DNA from: Caulobacter sp. FWC2 | Lineage (GTDB): Bacteria > Pseudomonadota > Alphaproteobacteria > Caulobacterales > Caulobacteraceae | Length of the DNA: 64,000 nucleotides | Direction of reading: 5' to 3' | NCBI RefSeq assembly: GCF_002742625.1 | Contig: NZ_PEBF01000001.1 | Coordinates: forward strand, 1,922,001 to 1,986,000 | Shown: piece by piece, positions 9,436-17,285 of the stretch | Numbering within the stretch: position 1 is the first letter of the stretch | Layout of the letters: every line of letters starts with the position of its first letter | Program-made: the position numbers and the translations under genes | Notes under the pieces: generated by a model | Databases searched by the model: none | What the model was told of the DNA's origin: nothing | Seen by the model: only the letters and a program-made list of their open reading frames with translations

Positions 9436-10440
9436 ATGCTTGTCGTCCGTCCCGCCGGCTCCGCCGACTTCGACGCCCTGATGGAGCTGGCCGTGCTGTC
9501 CGGGCGCGGCTTCACCAGCCTGCCCGAGGACGAGCCGACCTTGCGCGCGCGTCTGGCTTTGTCCGAGGCCAGCTTCCAGTCCGGCGTCGCGCCGCCCGAG
9601 GCCTGGTACACCCTGATGCTGGAGGACCTGGAGGCCAACGATGTGATCGGCGTCGCCGGGGTCAAGGCGGGTGTGGGCCTTAAGCGGCCGCACTTCTCGT
9701 TCCGGGTGGTCACCCTGGCCCAGTCGTCGCCGACTCTGGAAAAGCGCTTCGACCATCGGGCACTGGTGCTGGTCAACGAGTGCGCCGGTTGGTCGGAGGT
9801 GGGGTCGCTGTTCCTGCGCCCCGAGCGGCGCATGGGCGGGGCGGGGCGCCTACTGGCCCAGTCGCGCTACATGCTGATCGGCCTGGAGCCCCAGCGTTTC
9901 GCCGAGATGGTGCTGGCCGAACTGCGCGGCTGGTTCGATGAGGATGGCGGCTGCCCGTTCTGGGATCACGTGGCCAGCAAGTTCTTCCGCCTGGAGTTCG
10001 ACGAAGCCGACATGATGAGCGCCTCGACAGACGGTCAGTTCATCCTCGACCTGGCGCCCCGGCATCCGATCTATGCCGAGCTTCTGCCCGATGCGGCCAG
10101 CGCGGTGCTAGGCCGCGTTCACCGCGAAGGCGAGGCGGCGCGGGCCATGCTGGAGACCGAGGGCTTCCGTTACCAAGGCCTGATCGACATCTTCGACGCC
10201 GGGCCGACGGTGGCCGCGCGCCGCGACGACATCAAGACGGTGCGCGATGCGCGCAGCCTGCGGGTGAAGATCGGGGAGGACGCCTTCGGCGAGGAGGCCC
10301 TGGTCTCCACCGGCGCCTTGGCCCGCTTCCGGGCCGTGCGCGCGCCGGTGCTGGTCGACGGCGACAGCGCGATCCTGGGGCGAGAGGCAGCCTGGGCCCT
10401 CGGCGTGCATGAAGGCGACATGGTGCGGGTGAAGGCATGA
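9436..10440 (+). CDS. astA: Arginine N-succinyltransferase AstA
   Basis: Transfers succinyl from succinyl-CoA to the alpha-amino group of arginine, the first step of the AST pathway. The 334-residue protein matches AstA along its length: the opening LVVRPAGSADFDALMELA, GRGFTSLPEDE, the central SEVGSLFLRPERRMGG and GLLLAQSRYM-like block, GGCPFWDHVASKFF, and the C-terminal VRDARSLRVKIG segment. It starts immediately after the hydrolase stop and its own stop overlaps astD (ATGA, 10437-10440). AstA belongs to the GNAT fold superfamily. Cytoplasmic; intact. Confidence 0.93.
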   Translation: MLVVRPAGSADFDALMELAVLSGRGFTSLPEDEPTLRARLALSEASFQSGVAPPEAWYTLMLEDLEANDVIGVAGVKAGVGLKRPHFSFRVVTLAQSSPTLEKRFDHRALVLVNECAGWSEVGSLFLRPERRMGGAGRLLAQSRYMLIGLEPQRFAEMVLAELRGWFDEDGGCPFWDHVASKFFRLEFDEADMMSASTDGQFILDLAPRHPIYAELLPDAASAVLGRVHREGEAARAMLETEGFRYQGLIDIFDAGPTVAARRDDIKTVRDARSLRVKIGEDAFGEEALVSTGALARFRAVRAPVLVDGDSAILGREAAWALGVHEGDMVRVKA

Positions 10441-11888
10441 GCGGGCTCTATATCGACGGCACGTGGCGCTCGGGGCGTGGCCCGGAGCTGGTCTCGACCG
10501 ATCCGGCGACCGGCGAGGCAGTGTGGCGCGAGGCGACGGCGAACCAAGCCGACGTCGCCGAAGCGGTGGACGCCGCCCGCCGAGCCTTCCCGGCCTGGGC
10601 CGATCGCCCTCGCGACGAGCGGATCGCCATCCTGCGCCGCTACAAGGAGATCCTGGTCGAGCGCGCGGCCGCCTTCGCCGAGGCCCTGAGCCGCGAGACG
10701 GGCAAGGCGCTGTGGGAGACCAAGGCCGAGCTGGGCTCGATGGCCGGCAAGGTCGACCTCTCGATCCGCGCCTATGACGAGCGCACGGGCGTCACCGAGA
10801 ACGCCATGCCGTTCGGTCGCGCCGTGCTGCGCCATCGCGCGCATGGGGTCATGGCGGTGCTGGGACCGTTTAACTTCCCGGGCCATCTGCCCAACGGTCA
10901 TATCGTGCCGGCCCTGCTGGCGGGCGACACCGTGGTGTTCAAGCCCTCGGAAGAGACGCCCCTGGCTGGCCAAGTGATGGTCGAGGCGCTGGAAGCGGCC
11001 GGCGTGCCGGCGGGCGTGGTCAATCTGGTCCAGGGCGGCCGAGAGACCGGCCAGGCGTTGATCAACCAGGAGATCGACGGCCTGCTGTTCACCGGCTCGG
11101 CCGCCGCCGGGACCTTCTTCCGTCGTCACTTCGCCGATCGGCCGGACGTGATCCTGGCCCTGGAGCTGGGCGGCAACAATCCCCTGATCGTCTGGGACGC
11201 CGATGACGCCGAGGCCGTGGCGGCGCTGGTCGTGCAGTCGGCCTTCATCACCACGGGCCAGCGCTGCTCGTGCGCCCGGCGGCTGATCTTGCCTGACGAC
11301 GCCTTTGGCCGAAAGGTGATCGAGGCGACGGCGACGCTTGCCGACCGACTGTCGATTGGACCGTGGAATGGGGAGGGGGAGGCCTTCATGGGGCCGCTGA
11401 TCTCTGCCCGCGCCGCTACGGCCGCCCGCGCGATCGCCGACACGATGGGCGGGGAGCGCATCCGCGCGCTGGGGCCGGTCGAGGGGCTCAGCGAGGCCTT
11501 CGTGACGCCGGGGATCGTCGATGTCACCGGCGTCGACACGCCCGACGAGGAGCTGTTCGCCCCGTGGCTGCAGGTGCGCCGCGTGTCCAGCTTCGACGAT
11601 GCGCTGAAGGCCGCCAACGCCACGCGCTACGGCTTGTCGGCGGGGCTTATCTCAAATCACTCAAAGCGTTGGGATCAGTTCCTGAACCGCATCCGCGCGG
11701 GCGTGGTGAACTGGAACCGCCCGACGACAGGCGCGGCGGGGTCTATGCCCTTTGGCGGGCTCGGGGCTTCGGGCAACCACAGGCCCAGCGCCTACTACGC
11801 CGCCGACTACTGCGCCTATCCGGTCGCCAGTTTCGAGGCGCCGGCGATCACCGACACCCTGAGGGACATCAAGGGGCTGCGCGGATGA
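10437..11888 (+). CDS. astD: N-succinylglutamate 5-semialdehyde dehydrogenase AstD
   Basis: An aldehyde dehydrogenase of 483 residues that oxidises succinylglutamate semialdehyde to succinylglutamate with NAD+. Diagnostic segments are LGPFNFPGHLPNGHIVPALL, the glutamate motif LALELGGNNPLIV, and the catalytic cysteine in TTGQRCSCARRL. The opening LYIDGTWRSG is typical of AstD. It overlaps astA and astB by four bases each, so the operon is translationally coupled. The AST aminotransferase (AstC) that makes its substrate is not in the window and is presumably elsewhere. Confidence 0.93.
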   Translation: MSGLYIDGTWRSGRGPELVSTDPATGEAVWREATANQADVAEAVDAARRAFPAWADRPRDERIAILRRYKEILVERAAAFAEALSRETGKALWETKAELGSMAGKVDLSIRAYDERTGVTENAMPFGRAVLRHRAHGVMAVLGPFNFPGHLPNGHIVPALLAGDTVVFKPSEETPLAGQVMVEALEAAGVPAGVVNLVQGGRETGQALINQEIDGLLFTGSAAAGTFFRRHFADRPDVILALELGGNNPLIVWDADDAEAVAALVVQSAFITTGQRCSCARRLILPDDAFGRKVIEATATLADRLSIGPWNGEGEAFMGPLISARAATAARAIADTMGGERIRALGPVEGLSEAFVTPGIVDVTGVDTPDEELFAPWLQVRRVSSFDDALKAANATRYGLSAGLISNHSKRWDQFLNRIRAGVVNWNRPTTGAAGSMPFGGLGASGNHRPSAYYAADYCAYPVASFEAPAITDTLRDIKGLRG

Positions 11889-13225
11889 GCCTGGCGGTCG
11901 AGGCCAATTGCGATGGTCTGGTCGGGCCGACCCACAGCTATGTCGGCCTATCGCCCGGCAACCTAGCCAGCCAGAGGAACGCCGGCGAGCTCTCGAACCC
12001 GCGCGGCGCGGCGCTGGAAGGCCTTTCGAAAATGCGCCGGTTGTCGGACATGGGTCTCCCGCAATTTGTGCTGCCGCCGCATCAGCGGCCCGCTGTAAGC
12101 CTGCTGAAGTCGCTCGGCTTTTCCGGCTCGGACGCGGCGGTGATCGAACGGGCCTGGAAGGACGCGCCAGCCTTGGCCGCCGCCGCCTGCTCGGCCTCGC
12201 CGATGTGGGCCGCCAACGCCGCGACCGTGACGCCCAGCGCCGATGCCGCCGACGATCGCGTTCACTTCACGCCGGCCAACCTGCTGACCAATCTGCATCG
12301 CAGCCTGGAAGGGCCGCAGACCACCCGCGCCCTGCGCCGCCTGTTCCCCGACGAAGCCCGCTTCGCCGTTCACGACCCGCTGCCGGCCCAGCCCCACTTC
12401 GCCGACGAAGGCGCGGCCAATCATGTCCGCCTCTGCGCCGAGCATGGCGCGCCGGGCGTCAACCTTTTCGTCTGGGGGCGCGAGGCCTGGGGCCATTGGG
12501 ACGGCAAGTTCCCGGCCCGCCAGACTCGCGAGGCCTTCGAGGCCGTTCAGCGCCGCCACGGCGCGGCGCGGGCCGTTTTCCCGCAACAGGGCAGGGCGGC
12601 GATCGAGGGCGGGGCGTTCCACAACGACGTGGTCTGCGTCGGCACACGCGAGTGCCTGTTCTTCCATGAGCTGGCTTTCGAGGACCGCAGCGGGATGGAG
12701 CGCCAGGTTCGCGCCGCCGCCGAGGGGCTGTTCGAGCCGGCTTTCGTCGAGATTTCGGAAGCCGACCTTCCGATGGCCGATCTGGTCGCCAGCTATCTGT
12801 TCAATTCACAGCTGCTCGTCATCCCAGGCGAGGATCGCCTGGTGTTGTTGGCGCCAGCCGAGACGCGCGACAACCCGCGCGCCTTCGCCGTGGCCCAGAG
12901 CCTGGCCTCGTCCAACGGTCCGATCGGGCGCGTGGAGTATGTCGATGTCCGCCAGAGCATGCGCAACGGTGGCGGTCCGGCCTGCCTGCGTCTGCGGGTG
13001 GTGCTGACCGAAGCCGAGCTGGACGCGGCCAATCCGGCGCAACGCTTCGCGCCGGGTCTGCACACGACGCTCGCCGACTGGATCACCCGCCGCTATCGCG
13101 ACCGCCTGGCCCCAGCGGACCTGGCCGATCCCGACCTGTTGATCGAATGTCGGGAGGCTCTGGACGAACTCAGCCAGATCCTGGACCTTGGCGGAGACTT
13201 CTATCCATTCCAGAGGGCGTCATGA
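11885..13225 (+). CDS. astB: N-succinylarginine dihydrolase AstB
   Basis: Converts N-succinylarginine to N-succinylornithine, CO2 and two ammonia, the second AST step. The 446-residue sequence opens EANCDGLVGPTHSYVGLSPG, includes SPMWAANAATVTPSADAADD and ends near the catalytic cysteine segment NGGGPACLRLRV, all AstB hallmarks of this amidinotransferase-fold enzyme. The frame is open far upstream within astD, but the ATG at 11885 (ATGA overlap with the astD stop) aligns with the family N-terminus. Its stop overlaps the following GNAT gene. Confidence 0.93.
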   Translation: MSLAVEANCDGLVGPTHSYVGLSPGNLASQRNAGELSNPRGAALEGLSKMRRLSDMGLPQFVLPPHQRPAVSLLKSLGFSGSDAAVIERAWKDAPALAAAACSASPMWAANAATVTPSADAADDRVHFTPANLLTNLHRSLEGPQTTRALRRLFPDEARFAVHDPLPAQPHFADEGAANHVRLCAEHGAPGVNLFVWGREAWGHWDGKFPARQTREAFEAVQRRHGAARAVFPQQGRAAIEGGAFHNDVVCVGTRECLFFHELAFEDRSGMERQVRAAAEGLFEPAFVEISEADLPMADLVASYLFNSQLLVIPGEDRLVLLAPAETRDNPRAFAVAQSLASSNGPIGRVEYVDVRQSMRNGGGPACLRLRVVLTEAELDAANPAQRFAPGLHTTLADWITRRYRDRLAPADLADPDLLIECREALDELSQILDLGGDFYPFQRAS

Positions 13226-13722
13226 GCATCACCATCCGGCAGGCGAGCCTCGACGACGCTTCCGGGATCCTGGCCACGCACAGAGCCGCGGCGGTTCTGC
13301 CAGGGCGATTGGCGCGCACGCCCGACGAAATCACGGAAGCCTATGTTCGCGGCGTGATCGAAACGCCGGGCGGGGTTTGCCTCGTGGCGGTCGATCAAGA
13401 AGGGCTCGTCTGCGGCGAGATCCACGCGCGCCGTGAGCATATCGCGCTCTTCTCCCATGTGCTGGGCGGCGTGACGGTGGCGGTCCTGCCGGATCACCAA
13501 GGGCGGGGCATCGGCTTCAAGCTTTTCATGGCCTTGATCGCCGAGGCTCGCACCATGAGCCCCCCGGTGCTGCGCATCGAGCTCGCGGCCGGGGCGGGCA
13601 ATCCGGACGCCATCCGGCTCTACGAGCGTCTGGGCTTTCAGCAGGAGGGGCGGCAGGTCGCGCGCGGCCGGTTTCCGGACGGTCGGTTCGAGGATGACAT
13701 CCTGATGGGGATGTTGCTCTAG
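13222..13722 (+). CDS. GNAT-family N-acetyltransferase
   Basis: A 166-residue single-domain GNAT protein. The acetyl-CoA binding motif A is visible as VAVLPDHQGRGIGFKLFMAL and the C-terminal motif as NPDAIRLYERLGFQQEG. The ATG at 13222 overlaps the astB stop (ATGA), making this the last gene of the ast operon. Its substrate is unknown. Position suggests an amino acid or arginine-pathway intermediate, but GNAT sequences give little guidance. It is convergent with the LytTR gene, the two stops overlapping at 13719-13722. Confidence 0.82.
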   Translation: MSITIRQASLDDASGILATHRAAAVLPGRLARTPDEITEAYVRGVIETPGGVCLVAVDQEGLVCGEIHARREHIALFSHVLGGVTVAVLPDHQGRGIGFKLFMALIAEARTMSPPVLRIELAAGAGNPDAIRLYERLGFQQEGRQVARGRFPDGRFEDDILMGMLL

Positions 13723-14519
13723 CTCTTCAAAGCCGCCAGGGCCTCGGGATAGCGCCGCGAAAGCGGGACCTCCAGGGCGCCCAGCTCCACGGCATAGTCG
13801 CCGGAGCCCTCGGGCTTCAGCCCCGTGACCCGCGCGCTATTGACCAGCCAGGACTTGTGGCAGCGCACGAAGCCGTGCGGCGAGAGACCGTCGAGCACCG
13901 CGCTCAGCGACGAACGCATCAGAGGCCGGCGCTCGTCAGCCAGGACGAACTCCACGTAGTTGCCGGCGGAGCGCACGGCGACGATGTCGGCGATGGGTAC
14001 GCGGATCAGCCGCGCGCCATCCTGGATGTCGAACGTAGCGGGCAGGGCGGGGGTGTGAGCGCGTTGCGGCCCCTGCGCGCTGCGCTGCAGGGCCAGCCAA
14101 TAGATGATCGTGGCCAAGCCGTAGGCCACCATGTCCTTGCGAAACTCGTACGGAAATTCGGTCGAGAGCGGTCCGAAGTCGTAACCCTCGTGCAGGAGCA
14201 CGGCGTGGCCGATCTTCCGCAGGGCCACGAAGCTTGAGACGTGCAGGACGGAATAGGCAAACACGGCGACCAGGTGCGCCGGGACGGCTTGCCACCAGCG
14301 CGGTTGCTTCCGCACCATCCAGAGAGCCATGGCGGCCGGAATGCCGAAGATGACCATGGTGACCAGCGCGCTGCTGACCTCCCAGATCGCGGGCCGGATC
14401 ACGCCCAGTCGCGGCGCGTCGTGCTGGATGGTCAGGACGTTGACCACCGTGATCGCGGCGATCAGGCAGGCTCCGAGAATCCAGGCGCGGGTGAGCCACA
14501 GGCGCTCCTCGCCGGTCAT
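13719..14519 (-). CDS. Membrane-anchored LytTR-domain transcriptional regulator
   Basis: Four predicted membrane segments (for example WILGACLIAAITVVNVL, LVTMVIFGIPAAMALWMV, HLVAVFAYSVLHVSSFVAL, MVAYGLATIIYWLAL) are followed by a C-terminal LytTR DNA-binding domain (RVPIADIVAVRSAGNYVEF, then GFVRCHKSWLVNSARV). There is no receiver domain, so sensing is probably by the membrane part. The frame stays open to an ATG at 14639, but I prefer the ATG at 14519 (MTGEERLWLTRAW): the 40 extra residues are low-complexity and are encoded by three spaced direct repeats that look like operators. The longer start would also leave only 15 bases to the divergent acyltransferase gene. Confidence 0.8.
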   Translation of the reverse strand: MTGEERLWLTRAWILGACLIAAITVVNVLTIQHDAPRLGVIRPAIWEVSSALVTMVIFGIPAAMALWMVRKQPRWWQAVPAHLVAVFAYSVLHVSSFVALRKIGHAVLLHEGYDFGPLSTEFPYEFRKDMVAYGLATIIYWLALQRSAQGPQRAHTPALPATFDIQDGARLIRVPIADIVAVRSAGNYVEFVLADERRPLMRSSLSAVLDGLSPHGFVRCHKSWLVNSARVTGLKPEGSGDYAVELGALEVPLSRRYPEALAALKS

Positions 14520-14533
14520 CCCGAAAAGCCCGC

Positions 14534-14584
14534 CGCTGGTCCCTGGAGCTTTTCCGCTTGTCCCAGCCAGCGACCGCTGATCCC
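14534..14584. promoter_or_regulatory. Three 10-bp direct repeats, candidate LytTR operators
   Basis: Near-identical decamers CGCTGGTCCC (14534), CGCTTGTCCC (14555) and CGCTGATCCC (14575) recur at 21- and 20-base intervals, two helical turns apart. LytTR regulators are known to bind tandem direct repeats at about that spacing, and the array lies between a LytTR gene and its divergent neighbour. Binding is inferred. Confidence 0.5.
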
Positions 14585-14654
14585 CGGACACTTGGCCGGA
14601 CGGGGCGCGCTGGGTCAGGTCCTTGGCATCGCTTTTCAAGCCGGACGCCTCTTC

Positions 14655-15872
14655 ATGACCACGACTACCTTACCCCTCGACCGGCGCTACGACCTCGACT
14701 GGATCCGGGTCGGCGCATTCTTCCTGCTGATCCTCTACCACACCGGCATGTTCTACGTGCCTTGGGAATGGCACGTGAAGTCGCCGCATATCGTCGAGGG
14801 CCTGATGCCCTACATGCTGCTGACCAATCCGTGGCGCCTGACCCTGTTATTTCTGGTCTCGGGCGCCGCGACGCGGTTCATGGCCGACAAGACGCCCGTC
14901 GGGAAACTCACCTGGGCCCGGATCGCCCGTCTGCTGCCGCCGTTGCTGTTCGCGATGTTCGTGATCGTGCCGCCGCAGTCCTACTACCAGGTGGTCGAGT
15001 TCATGGCCCTGCATCCGAACAGCGGCCTGTCGGTCGACAATTTCTGGGTCCGCTACGTCACCGCATCGGGGCGCTGGTGCGGGATGAACGGAGAGTGCCT
15101 GACCACCCCGACCTGGAACCACATGTGGTTCGTGGCTTATCTATTGTTCTACACCCTGGTCCTGGCCGTCATGCTGCTGGTCTGGAAGAAGGCTGGTCAG
15201 CACATCCAGAAGGCCGCCGAGTGGACGTTCAAGGGCGTTGGTCTGTTCGCCTGGCCGATCCTGTTCCTGGCGATGCTGCGCGCCACGCTCTACGCCAAGT
15301 ATGGCGAGACCCATGCGCTGGTCGGCGACCACTATGTCCACGCCGTCTCGTTCAGCGCCTTCCTGCTGGGGTTCGGCCTGGCCAAGTCCGAGGTGCTGCG
15401 CGACCGCCTGACCGCCATGCGCTGGCCGGCCCTGATCATTGCGATCGCCGCGTGGGCGGGCTGGAGTGTCTATGTCTGGACCTATCGCAGCGACAGCGCC
15501 GTCCCGCCACCGCAGCTGAAGCTGCTGATGCGCTTCGTCTTCGCCACCGACACCTGGTGCGCCATCATCGCGATCCTGGGCTTCGGGGCCAAGCATCTGG
15601 CCAACAAGGGCGGCCCGGCGCTGCGCTACCTGACCCTGGGCGTCTTCCCGTTTTACCTGGTGCACCAGACCATCACCGTGGTCCTGGCCCACCACCTGGC
15701 CAAGCTGGGCCTGCCTCAAGGCCTGGAAGGCGCGATCCTAGTCGTGGCGACCTTCACCGGTTGCTTCGCAACCTACGAGATCGTGCGGCGCATCCCGGGT
15801 GTGCGGATCCTGTTCGGCCTGAAGGGTCAGCCCTCTGGGGTCGAAGCCAAGCGCCCGCCGGCCCTCGCATAG
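14655..15872 (+). CDS. Integral membrane acyltransferase (acyltransferase 3 family)
   Basis: A 405-residue multi-span protein with the acyltransferase-3 N-terminal signature RRYDLDWIRVGAFFLLILYH (Arg and His residues thought to be catalytic), further membrane segments, and the C-terminal FPFYLVHQTITVVLAHHLA. Members O-acylate extracytoplasmic sugars such as glucans, lipopolysaccharide or exopolysaccharide. OpgC-like glucan modification is possible, but the acceptor cannot be read from sequence. It is divergent from a membrane LytTR regulator that probably controls it, with candidate operators at 14534-14584. Its 3' end overlaps the convergent phenylalanine hydroxylase gene by 46 bases. Confidence 0.82.
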   Translation: MTTTTLPLDRRYDLDWIRVGAFFLLILYHTGMFYVPWEWHVKSPHIVEGLMPYMLLTNPWRLTLLFLVSGAATRFMADKTPVGKLTWARIARLLPPLLFAMFVIVPPQSYYQVVEFMALHPNSGLSVDNFWVRYVTASGRWCGMNGECLTTPTWNHMWFVAYLLFYTLVLAVMLLVWKKAGQHIQKAAEWTFKGVGLFAWPILFLAMLRATLYAKYGETHALVGDHYVHAVSFSAFLLGFGLAKSEVLRDRLTAMRWPALIIAIAAWAGWSVYVWTYRSDSAVPPPQLKLLMRFVFATDTWCAIIAILGFGAKHLANKGGPALRYLTLGVFPFYLVHQTITVVLAHHLAKLGLPQGLEGAILVVATFTGCFATYEIVRRIPGVRILFGLKGQPSGVEAKRPPALA

Positions 15873-16711
15873 GCCTGGGTGCCGCGCGTTATGACGGTGT
15901 CGCTGGGAAGGATCTCGGCGACACCGATCTCTCCCGCGCCAGCCAGCCGCTCATAGAGCCCGCTGAAGTCACGCAGTGTCACCGCCTGCAAGGTCTGGAT
16001 CGAGTCGATCACGAAATAGGCCTGCTGGAAGTCGTCGATCCGGTAGTTGGTGCGCATGACCCGCTCCAGGTCGAAGCCGATGCGGTTGGGCGAGGGATCA
16101 TCGAGCGCGAAGATCGACTCCGCCCGCGACGAAACGATACCGGCCCCATAGATCCGCAGGCCCGCGGGCGTGTTCATCAGGCCGAACTCAACCGTGTACC
16201 AGTAGAGGCGGGCGAGGTTGGTCAGGCGCCCCAGGCCCAGCGCCCGCTGGCCGCCCTGGCCATAGGCCTGCATGTAATCGGCGAACACCGGGTCGGTCAG
16301 CATCGGCACGTGGCCGAAGACATCGTGGAAGATGTCCGGCTCCTGCAGATAGTCCAGTTCGTGCGGCTTGCGGATGAACTGGCCGGCCGGGAAACGGCGA
16401 TTGGCCAGGTGATCGAAGAACACGTCGTCGGGCACCAGGCCCGGCACGGCGACCACGCTCCAGCCGGTCAGGCGCTGGAGTTCCTCGTTGATGCGCTTGA
16501 AGTCGGGAATGCCGGTGCGGTGCAGGTCCAGAGCGTCGAGGCCGCGCATGAACGCGTCACAGGCCCGGCCGTGCAGCATGTCGGCCTGGCGTTCGTACAG
16601 GGTGATCCAGACGTCGTGCTCGGCCTGGGAATAGGTTTCCCAGCCCTGGTCGATCGTCCAGTCGGGACGCGCGCCCGGGGGCGGTCCGTTGCTAAAGCCA
16701 TCTCCGCTCAT
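15827..16711 (-). CDS. phhA: Phenylalanine 4-monooxygenase
   Basis: A 294-residue aromatic amino acid hydroxylase, the bacterial single-domain form, making tyrosine from phenylalanine with O2 and a pterin. The iron ligands are visible: two histidines in PDIFHDVFGHVPML and the glutamate in YWYTVEFGLM. Other family blocks include IPDFKRINEELQRLTGW and RRFPAGQFIRKPHELDYLQ. No regulatory ACT domain is present, as usual for bacteria. An inverted repeat just upstream of the start is a candidate operator. hspQ lies upstream on the same strand, 81 bases away. No pterin dehydratase (phhB) is adjacent. Confidence 0.93.
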   Translation of the reverse strand: MSGDGFSNGPPPGARPDWTIDQGWETYSQAEHDVWITLYERQADMLHGRACDAFMRGLDALDLHRTGIPDFKRINEELQRLTGWSVVAVPGLVPDDVFFDHLANRRFPAGQFIRKPHELDYLQEPDIFHDVFGHVPMLTDPVFADYMQAYGQGGQRALGLGRLTNLARLYWYTVEFGLMNTPAGLRIYGAGIVSSRAESIFALDDPSPNRIGFDLERVMRTNYRIDDFQQAYFVIDSIQTLQAVTLRDFSGLYERLAGAGEIGVAEILPSDTVITRGTQAYARAGGRLASTPEG

Positions 16712-16734
16712 GCGGCGACGCTACGCCCCGGATC

Positions 16735-16776
16735 TGGCAAATGCTGTTCGGAGTTTGCCATAAAAACGCTGTTCGG
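16735..16776. promoter_or_regulatory. Inverted and direct repeats upstream of phhA
   Basis: A perfect inverted repeat TGGCAAA-N12-TTTGCCA spans 16735-16760, and the nonamer GCTGTTCGG occurs at 16743 and 16768, 25 bases apart. The element ends about 24 bases from the phhA start. Its position suits a regulator of aromatic amino acid catabolism; the protein that binds is unknown. Confidence 0.4.
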
Positions 16777-16792
16777 CGGAGAAGCGTGCCGC

Positions 16793-17122
16793 CTAGTGGG
16801 AAATTCGAGGCCGAAGCTTGTAAAGCCCATGATCGAACGACTCGAATATCACCGCGGTCTGCGGGTGGCCGACGGGCTCGCCGCTGTCGTCGGGCAGCAG
16901 GTTCTGCTCCGACACATAGGCGACGTAGCTGTTGTCCTCGTTCTCGGCCAGCAGGTGGTAGAACGGCTGGTCCTTGGTCGGCCGGATATCCTCGGGGATG
17001 GACTCCCACCACTCGTCGGTATTGGCGAACACAGGGTCGACGTCGAACACCACGCCCCGGAACGGGAAGATGCGGTGCCTGACGACCTGTCCGATCGCGA
17101 ATTTGGCGAGTCTCGAGTTCAT
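16793..17122 (-). CDS. hspQ: Heat shock protein HspQ
   Basis: A 109-residue protein matching HspQ: FAIGQVVRHRIFPFRGVVFD, then DEWWESIP, KDQPFYHLLAEN and YVAYVSEQNLL. HspQ is a small hemimethylated-DNA-binding/YccV-fold protein known in enterobacteria as a specificity factor for Lon and in DnaA turnover. No membrane segment. A possible heat-shock promoter lies upstream, but I cannot define it confidently. Transcription is divergent from ppx/gppA, with an 18-base inverted repeat between them at 17242-17259. Confidence 0.92.
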   Translation of the reverse strand: MNSRLAKFAIGQVVRHRIFPFRGVVFDVDPVFANTDEWWESIPEDIRPTKDQPFYHLLAENEDNSYVAYVSEQNLLPDDSGEPVGHPQTAVIFESFDHGLYKLRPRISH

Positions 17123-17241
17123 GGGTTTAGGAATAGCCGGGCGGACCTGACTGAATCCTGAACGTAGAGGTCAGCACGCGGAACACAAGCGGGCGCCTTC
17201 CAGTGGGCGAGTCCCATGTTATGGTCGAGTCGAAGTGAGGT

Positions 17242-17259
17242 TTCGCGACCGTTCGCGAA
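17242..17259. promoter_or_regulatory. Inverted repeat between hspQ and ppx/gppA
   Basis: TTCGCGA-CCGT-TCGCGAA is a perfect 7-bp palindrome with a 4-base centre in the 163-base divergent gap. It may be an operator or chance in GC-rich DNA; nothing else supports a role. Confidence 0.25.
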
Positions 17260-17285
17260 CACCTGCGAGACAGGTAGTAGAGACC

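Noticed and set aside
14520..14639. N-terminal extension of the LytTR regulator (40 residues)
   Set aside because: Encoded by the spaced direct repeats, low complexity, and leaves almost no promoter for the divergent gene; kept only as an alternative start.
14558..17161. 867-codon plus-strand frame across the acyltransferase and phhA regions
   Set aside because: It is out of frame with the acyltransferase and antisense to phhA and hspQ; Arg/Pro/Gly-rich product without domains.
17123..17170. Heat-shock (sigma-32) promoter before hspQ
   Set aside because: A CTTG-like and a distant CTCTAC-like element can be found on the minus strand, but the match is too poor to report.
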